Below, in pieces: positions 1-9,073 of a stretch of DNA of 64,000 bases. The notes under the pieces are model-generated. The model saw nothing but the letters and a program-made list of their open reading frames with translations. It did no database searches and was not told where the DNA came from. The stretch comes from Bacteroidota bacterium (lineage in GTDB: Bacteria > Bacteroidota > Bacteroidia > J057 > JADKCL01), in NCBI GenBank assembly GCA_016718825.1, contig JADKCL010000005.1, positions 186,001-250,000 on the forward strand, read 5' to 3'. A program made the position numbers and the translations under genes. Numbering within the stretch: the stretch's first letter is position 1; each line of letters opens with the position of its first letter.

Positions 1-3000
1 GGCCGTGGCGCTTTCAAGCTCGTGAATTACGACATGCGCTCTTACCAACGCCTTAAAATGTGGGTGCATGCAGAGAATGTGCCCGGTTCGGCGCAGGAGT
101 TTCAGGATGGTGAATTGCGGGCCTTTATTCGATTGGGGTCTGATATTCAAAACAACTACTACGAATACGAAATCCCCCTAAAGCCCTCAGACCCGGGGGC
201 GGCAGACTCCTTGGGGATATGGGCCAATCAATTTGATGTGGTACTGGCGGATTTGGCGATCGCCAAGGCGGAGCGAAATCAACAAAACTTCCCGGTCATC
301 AACCGATTCCGATACGACTTGCAAGATCCCAATCGACCGGGGCACCGTGTCTACGTGGTGGGTACGCCCAAAACTTCCGATGTAAAGGCGATGATGGTGG
401 GCATTCGAAATGAAGCCGATGGGAAAGGTCCGATTTGTGCAGAGGTCTGGGTGAATGAATTGCGTTTGGTGGACTTTGACGAATCCACAGGTTGGGCTGC
501 CAATGCAAGGGCGACGATCAAATTGGCGGACTTTGCAAATATCAGCCTTTCGGGAAGCATCAAAACTCCTGGGTTTGGTGCCTTGGAGCAGAAGATCAAC
601 AACCGCAGTCGCGAAACGACCAAGAGTATTGACGTGGCGGGCAACTTCAACATGGGCAAGTTTTTCCCGAAAAACTGGGGCCTTCAGTTGCCATTGTACC
701 TGAGCTATGGCGAACGGGTGATCGATCCGAAGTTCAACCCGTTGGAGGCCGATGTGCAGATGGTCAATTACCTTGCAGAGCAGGAGCAGGAGGACCGAGA
801 TTCGATCCTCTATTCGTTGCAAGATCGAAGGGTGAACCGAAGCATCTCGCTCAACAACATCCGCAAGGTGCGTGTGCAGCAACCTGGCAACAGCAAGAAT
901 CCGCCGAAGACGCACCTTTGGGACGTGGAGAATTTGACGCTCAGTCTCTCTTACAATGAGACTTTTATGAGCAACTACACAACGCTCTCACGCATCCAAA
1001 AGAATCACAAGGCTGCATTGGGCTATGCTTACAATTTTGATTCGAAGCCGATTGAGCCCTTTAAAAACGCGAAGCACAAGAACCCGATCACGCTGTTCAA
1101 CTTCAATCCATTGCCCAAAACGATCGGGTTTAACATTGCCCTGGACAGGCAATACGAGGAGAATCAGATTCGACAGTCGTCATCATTTGCTCCCATTGCG
1201 CCGACGTTTATGAAGCGGTTCATGATTACCCGCAACTACAACCTGCGTTGGGACTTGACCAAAAGTTTGAGCTTCAACTACGCTGCCGCAAATTCGGGTA
1301 GGGTCGACGAACCTGTGGGTCGTATTACTGAGACTAACCGCGACTCATTGTACAACAACATCTTGAATTTTGGAGCTGAGCAGGATTCTTTCGGAAGGGA
1401 CAGCCTTGGAAGGGATAAGTTCATGAACTTTGGCCGCAACATGAATTTCAGCCAACAAGTTGGCTTGAATTACATTTTGCCATTCGACAAGTTCAAGCCG
1501 ACAAGCTGGATCAATGCAACCGTGGGTTACCAAGGCAGCTACAACTGGCTTTCCGCCCCGGACAATAACCTGAGCTTGGGCAACATGATCAACAACAGTT
1601 CGGCGATCACCGCCAACTCGCGCTTGAACCTGGAGCAGCTGTATGGCAAGGTCAAGTTCATGAAGAAGATTCTGGACGAGCAAAACAAAGGTCCAGGCGG
1701 CACGCCGGAGAAGCCTGGCGGACCAAAGGCCGATGTCAAGCCAAAGCCGAAGGTTCCGTTAACCGAGGAGCAACTTGCAGCGGAGGCTGACAGCATCGCG
1801 AAGGCACAGAAATTTGCGGTGCTCAAGAAGATCGGCAGTCAGTTCATGCGCCTTGTGATGTGCGTGCGCAACGTGGACGTGAACTATACCACGAATGCCG
1901 CAACCTCGATCGCGGGCTGGATGCCAAGTAGCGACAATTTCGGGATGGACTACAAGTTCCAATACTTGACCGTCGACAGCTCGCAGACAATTGCCAACAA
2001 TCGTTGGGCACCCGGTTTGCCGTTTGTCGTGGGATGGCAACCGGAAGTTTGGCGCGCATCGCAAGTCGGCAATCCGGCCATGCTCGACAACTTCGTGCAG
2101 AATGGCTGGATCTCCAACAATTCCACCCTGTCGACGCCGTTTACACAGACGTGGTCGCAGCAACTCACCGGTCGTACGTCCATCACCTTGCTCAAGGACT
2201 TCAAAATCGACCTCAACGTGACCAAAAACAATTCGGTGAATGCTTCCGAACTGTTTCACTACGATGACACGCTGTTCCAGCACGTACACGACAACCGTCT
2301 GAGCACGGGCCAATATTCGGTTTCTTACATCTTCCTGGGTACTGCCTTTGAATCGAATGTGGACTTGAGCAAGACGTATTTGGAATTGCAGAATGTATCC
2401 CGCGGGGTGGTTTCGCAGCGTTTGGCGACGGAAAATCAATTTTACGGCGACTTTTTGTCGCGTTCCGGTACCACGCCGAGTTTGGTCGACGGCCAATACA
2501 CGCAAGGCTATTACCGAAATTCGCAGGAGGTGCTGATTCCGAGTTTCTTGGCGGCTTACGGAATTGGCAAGGCAGATAAAATCGGTCTGTCTGCTTTCCC
2601 GGCGATTCCGCTTCCCAACTGGAACGTGAACTATACCGGATTGGGCAAATTGCCTTCGATGAAGAAGCACTTTACGTCGATCGCCATCAAGCATGCGTAC
2701 CGCGGCACTTACACCGTCGGGGGCTACACGACCAACTCACGCTTCACGGGCGACGATCTGAGCGGCTTCACCAGCAACTTCTTCGGAGTCGCGGTGGTTC
2801 CGGGTTCACCATCTGATTCGATTTACAATATTCAGAGTCAGTATGTGATTCCACAAGTTGCTTTCAACGAGTCATTTGCACCGCTAGCGGGGATCAACCT
2901 GAATTTCAAGAATGGTTTGACGGCCGGTTTGGACTTGAAGATGAACCGCAACGTTTCGATGAGCTTGGGCAACCAACAACTCACGGAAACCCGTTCCAAG

Positions 3001-3336
3001 GACTTCAGCCTTTCCGTGAGCTATCGCAAAGACAAGTTGGAAAAGACACTGAATCTTTTCGGACGCACCATCAACTTGAAGAATGCCTTGAATTCGAGGT
3101 TGGAGGTTTCGTTGCGCGACAGCAAAACCCGCAACCGCAAGCTTGACTTCGAAGGGAACAGCGACTTCACAGCAGGTAACTTCATGTTGATCGTGAAGCC
3201 AAGTATCGACTACGTGATCAATCAGAAACTCAACGTGCGCTTCTACATCGAGCACACGCGCAACCGCCCGGCGATTTCTACGAGCTTCCCGAGCAGCTAT
3301 ACTGCGGTGGGCTTTCAGGTGAGGTTTACTTTGTAA
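1..3336 (+). CDS. sprA: SprA, C-terminal ~1110 residues (5' end outside window)
   Basis: SprA is the very large outer-membrane translocon barrel of the type IX secretion system and is needed for gliding in many Bacteroidota. The frame is open from base 1, with a GTG at 22 that is internal and not the real start. The stretch near residues 38-55 (FIRLGSD, NNYYEYEIPL) is typical of SprA, and many alternating beta-strand segments follow up to a C-terminal strand ending in FQVRFTL. Complete family members are about 2400 residues, so a little under half is present. A Pro/Lys-rich loop lies near residues 560-585. gcvH follows, an order seen in other Bacteroidota. Identification is firm; only the missing 5' end is uncertain. 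Confidence 0.93.
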   Translation, partial: GRGAFKLVNYDMRSYQRLKMWVHAENVPGSAQEFQDGELRAFIRLGSDIQNNYYEYEIPLKPSDPGAADSLGIWANQFDVVLADLAIAKAERNQQNFPVINRFRYDLQDPNRPGHRVYVVGTPKTSDVKAMMVGIRNEADGKGPICAEVWVNELRLVDFDESTGWAANARATIKLADFANISLSGSIKTPGFGALEQKINNRSRETTKSIDVAGNFNMGKFFPKNWGLQLPLYLSYGERVIDPKFNPLEADVQMVNYLAEQEQEDRDSILYSLQDRRVNRSISLNNIRKVRVQQPGNSKNPPKTHLWDVENLTLSLSYNETFMSNYTTLSRIQKNHKAALGYAYNFDSKPIEPFKNAKHKNPITLFNFNPLPKTIGFNIALDRQYEENQIRQSSSFAPIAPTFMKRFMITRNYNLRWDLTKSLSFNYAAANSGRVDEPVGRITETNRDSLYNNILNFGAEQDSFGRDSLGRDKFMNFGRNMNFSQQVGLNYILPFDKFKPTSWINATVGYQGSYNWLSAPDNNLSLGNMINNSSAITANSRLNLEQLYGKVKFMKKILDEQNKGPGGTPEKPGGPKADVKPKPKVPLTEEQLAAEADSIAKAQKFAVLKKIGSQFMRLVMCVRNVDVNYTTNAATSIAGWMPSSDNFGMDYKFQYLTVDSSQTIANNRWAPGLPFVVGWQPEVWRASQVGNPAMLDNFVQNGWISNNSTLSTPFTQTWSQQLTGRTSITLLKDFKIDLNVTKNNSVNASELFHYDDTLFQHVHDNRLSTGQYSVSYIFLGTAFESNVDLSKTYLELQNVSRGVVSQRLATENQFYGDFLSRSGTTPSLVDGQYTQGYYRNSQEVLIPSFLAAYGIGKADKIGLSAFPAIPLPNWNVNYTGLGKLPSMKKHFTSIAIKHAYRGTYTVGGYTTNSRFTGDDLSGFTSNFFGVAVVPGSPSDSIYNIQSQYVIPQVAFNESFAPLAGINLNFKNGLTAGLDLKMNRNVSMSLGNQQLTETRSKDFSLSVSYRKDKLEKTLNLFGRTINLKNALNSRLEVSLRDSKTRNRKLDFEGNSDFTAGNFMLIVKPSIDYVINQKLNVRFYIEHTRNRPAISTSFPSSYTAVGFQVRFTL

Positions 3337-3500
3337 GTTCAGAGTTCAGGGTGTTTTGGTCATTGGTAGCGAAGCATCTGTAAGTTCGGTAGCAAATGTT
3401 ACTGACCATCGCTGCGGTGTCCAGTGCATCCAGGCGATATGTCGTTGATTTTGAGCTCCAAAGAAGCACTTTCAATTCCCCAAGCGGCTACGCAACCGTA

Positions 3501-3535
3501 CTTTTCACTATTCACTTTTCACTATTCACTTTTTC
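3501..3535. repeat. Short phrase repeat (TTTTCACTATTCAC x2) in sprA-gcvH gap
   Basis: The 258-bp gap between sprA and gcvH contains two near-perfect copies of TTTTCACTATTCAC followed by another TTTTT. It has the same style as repeats at 12719, 42117 and 56351, where a few short words recur in shuffled order. A small reading frame across this gap (3396-3590) has no protein-like features and was not accepted as a gene. Confidence 0.7.
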
Positions 3536-3594
3536 TCGTGGCTTTTTTGCGGAAAAAAATATAGCTTCGCTCCCTGAAATTAATACCTGAAACG

Positions 3595-3975
3595 ATGAGT
3601 TATCCAGCCGATTTGCTTTACACCAAGGACCACGAATGGGTTCGTATTTCCGGAGAAATTGCTACCGTAGGCATCACTGATTTTGCCCAAGGCGAATTGG
3701 GTGATATCGTGTATGTCGAAGTAGAAACGTTGGGCGAATCCTTGGAGGAGCATGATCTCTTTGGCACGATTGAGGCGGTGAAGACCGTTTCAGACCTGTT
3801 TATGCCGATTGGCGGCGAGGTTGTCGAAGTGAACAGTGCGCTGAACGATACCCCCGAGGTTGTCAACAGCGATCCTTATGGTGACGGCTGGATGATCAAG
3901 GTGAGAATTGCCGAAGGCGCATCCCGTGACTCGCTCATGAACGCCACTGACTACAAGAAGATGATCGGAGCCTGA
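3595..3975 (+). CDS. gcvH: Glycine cleavage system H protein
   Basis: GcvH carries the aminomethyl intermediate of glycine between the P, T and L proteins on a lipoyl arm. The 126-residue length is normal for the family. The lipoylation loop reads GTIEAVKTVSDL with the modified lysine at residue 63, and the N-terminal region (YTKDHEW, VGITDFAQGELGDIVYVE) is diagnostic. The stop is followed by a strong terminator hairpin, so it is probably the last gene of its transcript. The other gcv genes are not in the window. Confidence 0.97.
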   Translation: MSYPADLLYTKDHEWVRISGEIATVGITDFAQGELGDIVYVEVETLGESLEEHDLFGTIEAVKTVSDLFMPIGGEVVEVNSALNDTPEVVNSDPYGDGWMIKVRIAEGASRDSLMNATDYKKMIGA

Positions 3976-4003
3976 GGCCAGAATCTCGGTTACGACTTCA
4001 TTT

Positions 4004-4049
4004 TTCGAGGTCTTCGTGTCGTTGGTGCATGGAGACCTCGAATTTTTTT
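4004..4049 (+). terminator. Rho-independent terminator after gcvH
   Basis: A perfect 10-bp inverted repeat (TTCGAGGTCT at 4004-4013, AGACCTCGAA at 4033-4042) encloses a 19-nt loop and is followed by seven Ts. Confidence 0.85.
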
Positions 4050-4100
4050 CTTTCCCATACCTCTCGGGGCCATTTCTGCGTATAGCAATTAAAATCGAGC

Positions 4101-5912
4101 ATGAGACGGTGGTTATTGGTTTTTGTGGGCTTTTTGTTCCCGCTGTGGATGTTGGCCCAGACGGGCGAACCAGAGCTGGCTGACAAGTATTATCTGTCCG
4201 CAGAGTACGAAAATGCGCTGCAACTCTACGAAAAGCTGCAAAAAAAGGAGCCAGAAAACCGAACCTATAACCTGCGCATCGCAGATTGCATGCAAAAGCT
4301 CGGTCAATATGCCGATGCCGTTTCATTTTTGGACAAAACCGCCCGCCGCAACCCGACCGATCATTATTACCCGTTTGTGCTTGCAGATGCCTATCGTCTT
4401 CAAGGCGAATTCAAAAAGGCCGAAAGCACGGAAGGTGAAGTGATTTCCAAACGCCTTCAGTCCGAAGCCGATTTTATGGACGTCGGATCTTGGTTGGTCG
4501 ATTTGGGGAAGAATGAACTGGCCTTGCGCGTGTACTTGCAGGGGCGCAAGACCCTCCGCAGCAAATATGTCTTCGGTGCTGAAATTGGCCATCTCTATAA
4601 ATTGCTGGGTGAATACGAATTGGCCACACAGGAATATTTGGAGCAGTATTATCTGAATCCCTCGTTTGTCAATACCATCAAAACCAATATTCTCACGTTG
4701 GTCAACGACAAGTCCAAAGACATCGTCGAAAAGGTATTGCTCGACGCGGTGGGCAAAAGCGCCAAAGATGTCGGGCTACGCTCGATGGTTTTTGATTTTT
4801 ATGTGTTGAGTGGCAACTTCTACGAAGCCTTGGTGCAATGCAAAAGCATCGACAAGGTCAACAACGAAGACGGCGGCCGGGTATTCCAATACGCCTTGAC
4901 CCTCCGCAACAACAAGGAATACAAAATGAGCAACAAGGCCCTCGACTATGTGATCGAGAGCCATGAAGGTTCGCCGTATTACATGCGCGCTTTTCAGGAA
5001 AAGGCTGTCAATGGCGAAATGCAAGCATTTGAGGCACTCCCCGTCGACACGGTTGGCATTCGTGAAGCCGTCACCGCCTACGACGACCTGTTTGCCAAGT
5101 TTGGCCGCCGCCCCGTATTTTACGATGCGATGTACCGCAAGGCAAAGTTGCTGGCTTTTTACCTCTTTGAATTGGACCCGGCGCTCAAAGAATTGGACTT
5201 GGCGACGCAACAGCAATTGAAGCCGCAGGAGTTGGCACAAGTGAATTTGCTCACGGGCGATGTCCTGCTCATGAAAAAGGAATACGCACAAGCCAAGTTC
5301 AAGTACAACGAAGTGGCCGAGGCTTGGAAGGAAGGCCAAATTGGAGCCGAAGCCAAGTACAAACAAGGTCGTCTCAGCTATTTCAAAGGCGACTTTGAAT
5401 ACAGCAAGGCGCGTCTTCAGACGATCAAGGACAATACGAGCAATGACATCAGCAACGATGCGATTCAACTGTTTTTGCTGATCCAGGACAACGTCGGCTT
5501 GGATACGACCACGTATCCCTTGGGTCGTTTTGCGCAGGCGCAGTTGATGGTGTATCAGCGCGACTTCACCCCGGCTTTGGAACTGCTGGACAGCATTGCA
5601 TTCGCCTTCCCAAGCAACAGCCTCGCCGACGAAATCATTTGGGAAAAGGCCAATATTTACCTGCAGCAAAATCAAGTGGACAAGGCCTTGACCTTCCTCG
5701 ACAAGATCGTTGCAGATTTTCCAACCGATATCTACGGCGACGATGCCTTGTACACCAAGGCAAAGATTTTCGATTATACCTTGAAGGACAAAGCAAAAGC
5801 AATGTCGCTCTACATTGACTTCTTGAAAACCTATACGGGCAGCATGTATATCGTCGAGGTGCGCAAGCGCATCCGCGAGTTGCGTGAACTGAAAGAGACC
5901 AACCGGATTTGA
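4101..5912 (+). CDS. Secreted/periplasmic tetratricopeptide repeat protein
   Basis: The 603-residue protein starts with a signal peptide (MRRWLLVFVGFLFPLWMLAQ) and then consists almost entirely of helical hairpins of TPR type. Clear repeats occur near residues 28-130 (LADKYYLSAEYENALQLYEK) and again near 390-600 (GDVLLMKKEYAQAKFKYNEV, KANIYLQQNQVDKALTFLDK). No catalytic domain is visible. TPR proteins of this type scaffold envelope complexes in Bacteroidota; nearness to sprA hints at, but does not show, a link to secretion or gliding. A hairpin directly after the stop suggests it is transcribed alone. Confidence 0.85.
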   Translation: MRRWLLVFVGFLFPLWMLAQTGEPELADKYYLSAEYENALQLYEKLQKKEPENRTYNLRIADCMQKLGQYADAVSFLDKTARRNPTDHYYPFVLADAYRLQGEFKKAESTEGEVISKRLQSEADFMDVGSWLVDLGKNELALRVYLQGRKTLRSKYVFGAEIGHLYKLLGEYELATQEYLEQYYLNPSFVNTIKTNILTLVNDKSKDIVEKVLLDAVGKSAKDVGLRSMVFDFYVLSGNFYEALVQCKSIDKVNNEDGGRVFQYALTLRNNKEYKMSNKALDYVIESHEGSPYYMRAFQEKAVNGEMQAFEALPVDTVGIREAVTAYDDLFAKFGRRPVFYDAMYRKAKLLAFYLFELDPALKELDLATQQQLKPQELAQVNLLTGDVLLMKKEYAQAKFKYNEVAEAWKEGQIGAEAKYKQGRLSYFKGDFEYSKARLQTIKDNTSNDISNDAIQLFLLIQDNVGLDTTTYPLGRFAQAQLMVYQRDFTPALELLDSIAFAFPSNSLADEIIWEKANIYLQQNQVDKALTFLDKIVADFPTDIYGDDALYTKAKIFDYTLKDKAKAMSLYIDFLKTYTGSMYIVEVRKRIRELRELKETNRI

Positions 5913-5915
5913 GGA

Positions 5916-5939
5916 AGCCTTGGCCTCCGGCCAAAGGCT
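5916..5939 (+). terminator. Hairpin after TPR gene
   Basis: AGCCTTGGCC and GGCCAAAGGCT pair with one bulged base around a 3-nt loop, directly after the stop codon at 5912. There is no clear T-tract, so terminator function is only likely. Confidence 0.45.
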
Positions 5940-6112
5940 GATCGACAGCAAGCCTCCGGCTGTATTACGTGAATCTTCATTTGTATGGAATAACCTATTT
6001 GCTTGGTTCAAAGGCAGATGGGAGCTACATGTTCCTGAGGATTTCTGCGCATACAATCTTCTTTCTGAGAATATTCGCTTGAATTTCATGGCCTAATGCT
6101 GGTGCAAGTTTT

Positions 6113-6147
6113 TGTTTCTCTCTTTTATGCCGTATGTTTACGGCATA
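6113..6147 (+). promoter_or_regulatory. ars promoter overlapped by a palindromic ArsR operator
   Basis: TATGCCGTA (6126-6134) and TACGGCATA (6139-6147) form a perfect 9-bp inverted repeat with a 4-nt spacer, 17 bp before the arsR start. A TTTG at 6113-6116 and TATGTTTA at 6133-6140 fit the Bacteroidota -33/-7 pattern with 16 bp between them. The putative -7 element lies in the centre of the palindrome, so bound ArsR would block the promoter directly. A purine-rich AGGAAAGA precedes the ATG. Confidence 0.72.
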
Positions 6148-6163
6148 CATATAGGAAAGAGAC

Positions 6164-6493
6164 ATGTTTGCCAAAACCGCCGCATTTGACATCGACTTAC
6201 AGGAGATCGCGCTGTATGCCAAGCTCCTATCGCATCCTGCACGGGTAGCGATCGTGAAGCTCCTCGCCGAGCGGCAATCTTGCATTTCGGGCGACATCGC
6301 CAACGAATTGCCCCTCAGCCGCGCAACGGTTTCCCAACACCTGCAAGAGCTCAAACAAGCAGGTCTCATCAAAGGCGAAATCAATGGCCTGAATGTCAAT
6401 TATTGTCTCGACACCCAGAAATGGGCAGAGGTCAAGGCAAAATTCGAAGGGCTTTTTCTCGCAACCACACAGTGTTTTGATTGCAACTGCTAA
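6164..6493 (+). CDS. arsR: ArsR-family repressor with C-terminal cysteine cluster
   Basis: A 109-residue winged-helix protein of the ArsR/SmtB family, which binds operator DNA until arsenite or antimonite is bound by cysteine thiols. The HTH (LSRATVSQHLQELKQAGLIKG, residues 51-71) is typical. Cysteines are at 40, 81, 104, 107 and 109. Position 40 falls where classical ArsR has its first ligand, but the second (CxC) is serine here, and the protein ends in CFDCNC, so the sensor site may be built from the tail. First gene of a three-gene arsenic operon and probably autoregulated through the palindrome upstream. Confidence 0.9.
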   Translation: MFAKTAAFDIDLQEIALYAKLLSHPARVAIVKLLAERQSCISGDIANELPLSRATVSQHLQELKQAGLIKGEINGLNVNYCLDTQKWAEVKAKFEGLFLATTQCFDCNC

Positions 6494-6505
6494 GCTTCGA
6501 TTCTC

Positions 6506-7273
6506 ATGAAAATTGCACTTTTTAGCGATGTTCACGCCAATTTGCCCGCTTTGGAGGCCGTGTTGCTCGACATCGACAGCCGTCATCCCGATGCGATCTA
6601 TTGCCTGGGTGACCTCGTAGGGTACGCTACTTTCCCCAACGAGGTGGTAGACCTGATTCGCCACCGCAAGATTCCCACGATCGCCGGCAATTACGACGAA
6701 GGTGTCGGAAACAATTCGTCGGATTGCGGCTGCGCCTACAAAACCGACCTAGACCGCGCCAACGGCGCTTTGTCGATCGGCTACACCAACCTCGAAATCG
6801 GCATCACCCACCGAGAATTCCTGCGCAACTTGCCCAGGCATTTTGCCCTCGACTTTGAATTCAACGACGAACGTTTCCGACTTTTGCTCGTGCATGGCAG
6901 CCCGCGCAAAATCAACGAATACCTCTTTGAAGACCGGGAAGAAAAGAGCCTGCACCGCATCATGGAGGAAGCAGGGGCTGACATTTTGGCCTTTGGGCAT
7001 ACCCACAAACCCTACCACCGTGTGCTGCCCAATCCCGGGCAAGATAGCCTCCGTCATGCGATCAACATCGGCTCAGTCGGCAAACCCAAGGATGGTGACG
7101 TGCGTGCCTGCTACGTGATGCTCGACATTCAGCCGAATACTTCCATGCGGCTGTCAGACAGCATCAAAGTGGAATTCATCCGCGTTGCCTACGACATTGA
7201 GCGCACGGCCACGGCCATCGAACGCAGCCCTTTGCCCGACATTTTTGCGGAAATGTTGCGCAAGGCATTCTGA
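6506..7273 (+). CDS. Metallophosphoesterase (YfcE/MJ0936-like) in ars operon
   Basis: A 255-residue calcineurin-like phosphoesterase. The two-metal active site is complete: DVHAN (Asp8, His10), GDLVGY (Asp36), GNYD (61-64), HGSPRK (130-135) and GHTH (164-167). Directly after GNYD there is an unusual DCGC (73-76), placing two cysteines close to the metal site. It lies 12 bp after arsR and 38 bp before the arsenite pump, with no gap for another promoter, so a role in arsenic stress is likely. The substrate cannot be told from sequence. Confidence 0.85.
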   Translation: MKIALFSDVHANLPALEAVLLDIDSRHPDAIYCLGDLVGYATFPNEVVDLIRHRKIPTIAGNYDEGVGNNSSDCGCAYKTDLDRANGALSIGYTNLEIGITHREFLRNLPRHFALDFEFNDERFRLLLVHGSPRKINEYLFEDREEKSLHRIMEEAGADILAFGHTHKPYHRVLPNPGQDSLRHAINIGSVGKPKDGDVRACYVMLDIQPNTSMRLSDSIKVEFIRVAYDIERTATAIERSPLPDIFAEMLRKAF

Positions 7274-7311
7274 GATTTTCCGAAGAACACGCTTTTGATT
7301 CGACCCTAAAA

Positions 7312-8376
7312 ATGACTGAAAACGCACTTCCGACACCCAAGCGCTTGTCTTTTCTCGACCGTTATTTGACGCTTTGGATCTTTCTTGCCATGCTGATCGG
7401 CGTCGGGATCGGCTATTTTGTTCCGGGCACACAGGATTTTATCAACCAATTCCAGTCGGGCACGACCAATTATCCTTTAGCGATCGGATTGATCTTGATG
7501 ATGTTTCCGCCGTTGGCAAAGGTCAAGTTTGAGCAACTGCCCAAGGTCTTCAAAAGCGGCAAGCTGCTGTTTTTATCTTTGTTCCTGACATGGGTGGTGG
7601 GACCGCTGCTGATGTTTTTGCTGGCATGGTTGCTGCTGCCGGACAAACCCGAATATTTCACTGGCTTGATGATGATTGGCATCGTGCCTTGCATCGCGAT
7701 GGTCATTGTGTGGAGCGACATTGCCCTGGGCGACCGCGAATATGTCGCCGGACTTGTGGCCATCAACAGCATTTTCCAGATCCTGTTTTACAGCTTCTAC
7801 GCTTATATTTTCGTGACCGTGCTGCCCAAGGCGATTGGAATGCCCGGTTCGCGGGTCGATGTCACAATTGCCCAAGTCGCCGAAAGTGTGCTGATCTACC
7901 TCGGAATTCCATTTTTGATGGGCATCACCACGCGGTTCGTGCTGGTAAAAGCCAAAGGAATGGCTTGGTATGAAAATGAATTCCTGCCACGTATCGGTCC
8001 GATTACCTTGGTGGCTTTATTGCTGACGATTGTGTTGATGTTCAGCCTCAAGGGCAAGATGATAGTGGACATTCCCTTGGATGTATTGCGGATTGCACTG
8101 CCCTTGACGCTCTATTTTGTGATCATGTTTTTTGCGGCATTCTTTGCGGCAAAGAAACTCGGTGGTAGCTATCCAAAATGTACTTCGCTCGCTTTTACTG
8201 CAGCCGGCAATAACTTCGAATTGGGAATCGCAGTGTCGATCGCCGTATTTGGGATCGAATCCAAGGAGGCATTTGCTTGCGTGGTCGGTCCGCTGATCGA
8301 GGTTCCTGTTTTGATTTTGTTGGTGAATGTCGCCTTGAAACAAATGCGGCGCTTTGCACCTGCGGATCGAATCTGA
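7312..8376 (+). CDS. arsB: ACR3-family arsenite efflux transporter
   Basis: A 354-residue inner-membrane protein with about ten membrane spans. ACR3 pumps export arsenite (and antimonite in some members). The signature segment GLMMIGIVPCIAMVIVW with the conserved cysteine essential in ACR3 is present near residue 128, as is a second motif (CTSLAFTAAGNNFELGIAV) near residues 287-305. Length is normal. It is the last gene of the operon with arsR and the metallophosphoesterase. No arsC was found nearby, so the unit handles arsenite rather than arsenate unless arsC is elsewhere. Confidence 0.95.
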   Translation: MTENALPTPKRLSFLDRYLTLWIFLAMLIGVGIGYFVPGTQDFINQFQSGTTNYPLAIGLILMMFPPLAKVKFEQLPKVFKSGKLLFLSLFLTWVVGPLLMFLLAWLLLPDKPEYFTGLMMIGIVPCIAMVIVWSDIALGDREYVAGLVAINSIFQILFYSFYAYIFVTVLPKAIGMPGSRVDVTIAQVAESVLIYLGIPFLMGITTRFVLVKAKGMAWYENEFLPRIGPITLVALLLTIVLMFSLKGKMIVDIPLDVLRIALPLTLYFVIMFFAAFFAAKKLGGSYPKCTSLAFTAAGNNFELGIAVSIAVFGIESKEAFACVVGPLIEVPVLILLVNVALKQMRRFAPADRI

Positions 8377-8430
8377 TTGCGCTGACTTACTCAACAGCCG
8401 AAAATGCTCCGTTATGTCTCAAAAGAAAGA

Positions 8431-8453
8431 AGCCGTCCAATTTCTGGACGGCT
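8431..8453 (-). terminator. Bidirectional terminator between arsB and the DUF4783 gene
   Basis: AGCCGTCCA and TGGACGGCT form a perfect 9-bp stem with a 5-nt loop between two convergent genes. On the minus strand it is followed by TTCTTTCTTTT; on the plus strand by a weaker T-rich tail. Confidence 0.85.
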
Positions 8454-8478
8454 CCTCCTATATTTCTATACACCTTGA

Positions 8479-8892
8479 TTATTCGGCTTCAAAACGCAAC
8501 TGCGTGACTTTATAGACACCGCCGACATTCTTGAGGAAGATGTTGGTGTCATAGGTGCCGCCTCCACTCACAAATGTACCTGTCGCGTAGTTGGTCGCAC
8601 CTGAATTGCCTTTGTGGATCACAGCAAATGATTTTGGGGCATTTTTAGAGAAGAACTCCTTCAAAACAAAGGATGCCTGCTGCGAAGAATACGCTTGGTC
8701 TGAACCGGGGAGGGTTAGCTCGACGGGAGACTGAAAAAAGGCAGTCAGCGCATCTGAATTTCCCGCTTGAATTGCAGCCGCAATTTTGCTAAAAGCCTCA
8801 TCAGGAGTGCTTTGTGCTTTTGCGCGTTGTGTTCCAGCCACTACAAAAAGCAAAGCGATCAAAAATGCGAGCAGTGTTTTCAGAGTTTTCAT
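8479..8892 (-). CDS. Secreted DUF4783-type small protein
   Basis: 137 residues with a signal peptide cleaved near AKAQ (residues 24-27). The rest (DEAFSKIAAAIQAGNSDAL, then ASFVLKEFFSKN and a C-terminal YKVTQLRFE strand) matches the NTF2-like DUF4783 family that is common in Bacteroidota and has no known function. It is transcribed alone, diverging from gpmI and ending at the 8431-8453 hairpin. Confidence 0.82.
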   Translation of the reverse strand: MKTLKTLLAFLIALLFVVAGTQRAKAQSTPDEAFSKIAAAIQAGNSDALTAFFQSPVELTLPGSDQAYSSQQASFVLKEFFSKNAPKSFAVIHKGNSGATNYATGTFVSGGGTYDTNIFLKNVGGVYKVTQLRFEAE

Positions 8893-9061
8893 AATGCTTC
8901 AATGGGTACACATTCCATGCCAAATGTTTCACCAAGAAAAGAAATTTAAAGGAAGAATGCGAATGTGGGACACATTGGAATCAGTATTTGACCCTTTGCC
9001 TTGAACACTTTGGAAGGACGAAGAGTTTCCCTTTCTGATCCTGCAAGGTCAGGTTTTCTTT

Positions 9062-9069
9062 TAAATTTG
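9062..9069 (+). promoter_or_regulatory. -7 element of gpmI; transcript probably leaderless
   Basis: TAAATTTG matches the Bacteroidota -7 consensus TAnnTTTG exactly and ends 4 bp before the gpmI ATG. Transcription would begin at or within a few bases of the start codon, leaving no room for a ribosome-binding site. A good -33 element is not obvious. Confidence 0.5.
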
Positions 9070-9073
9070 CAAC

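Noticed and set aside
1759..2694. 311-residue minus-strand open frame within sprA
   Set aside because: Antisense to a convincing SprA reading with no recognisable domain.
3396..3590. 64-codon frame in the sprA-gcvH gap
   Set aside because: Contains the phrase repeat and no domain or start context.
4776..6089. 437-residue minus-strand open frame
   Set aside because: Antisense to the TPR gene; the TPR frame has a signal peptide and repeats.
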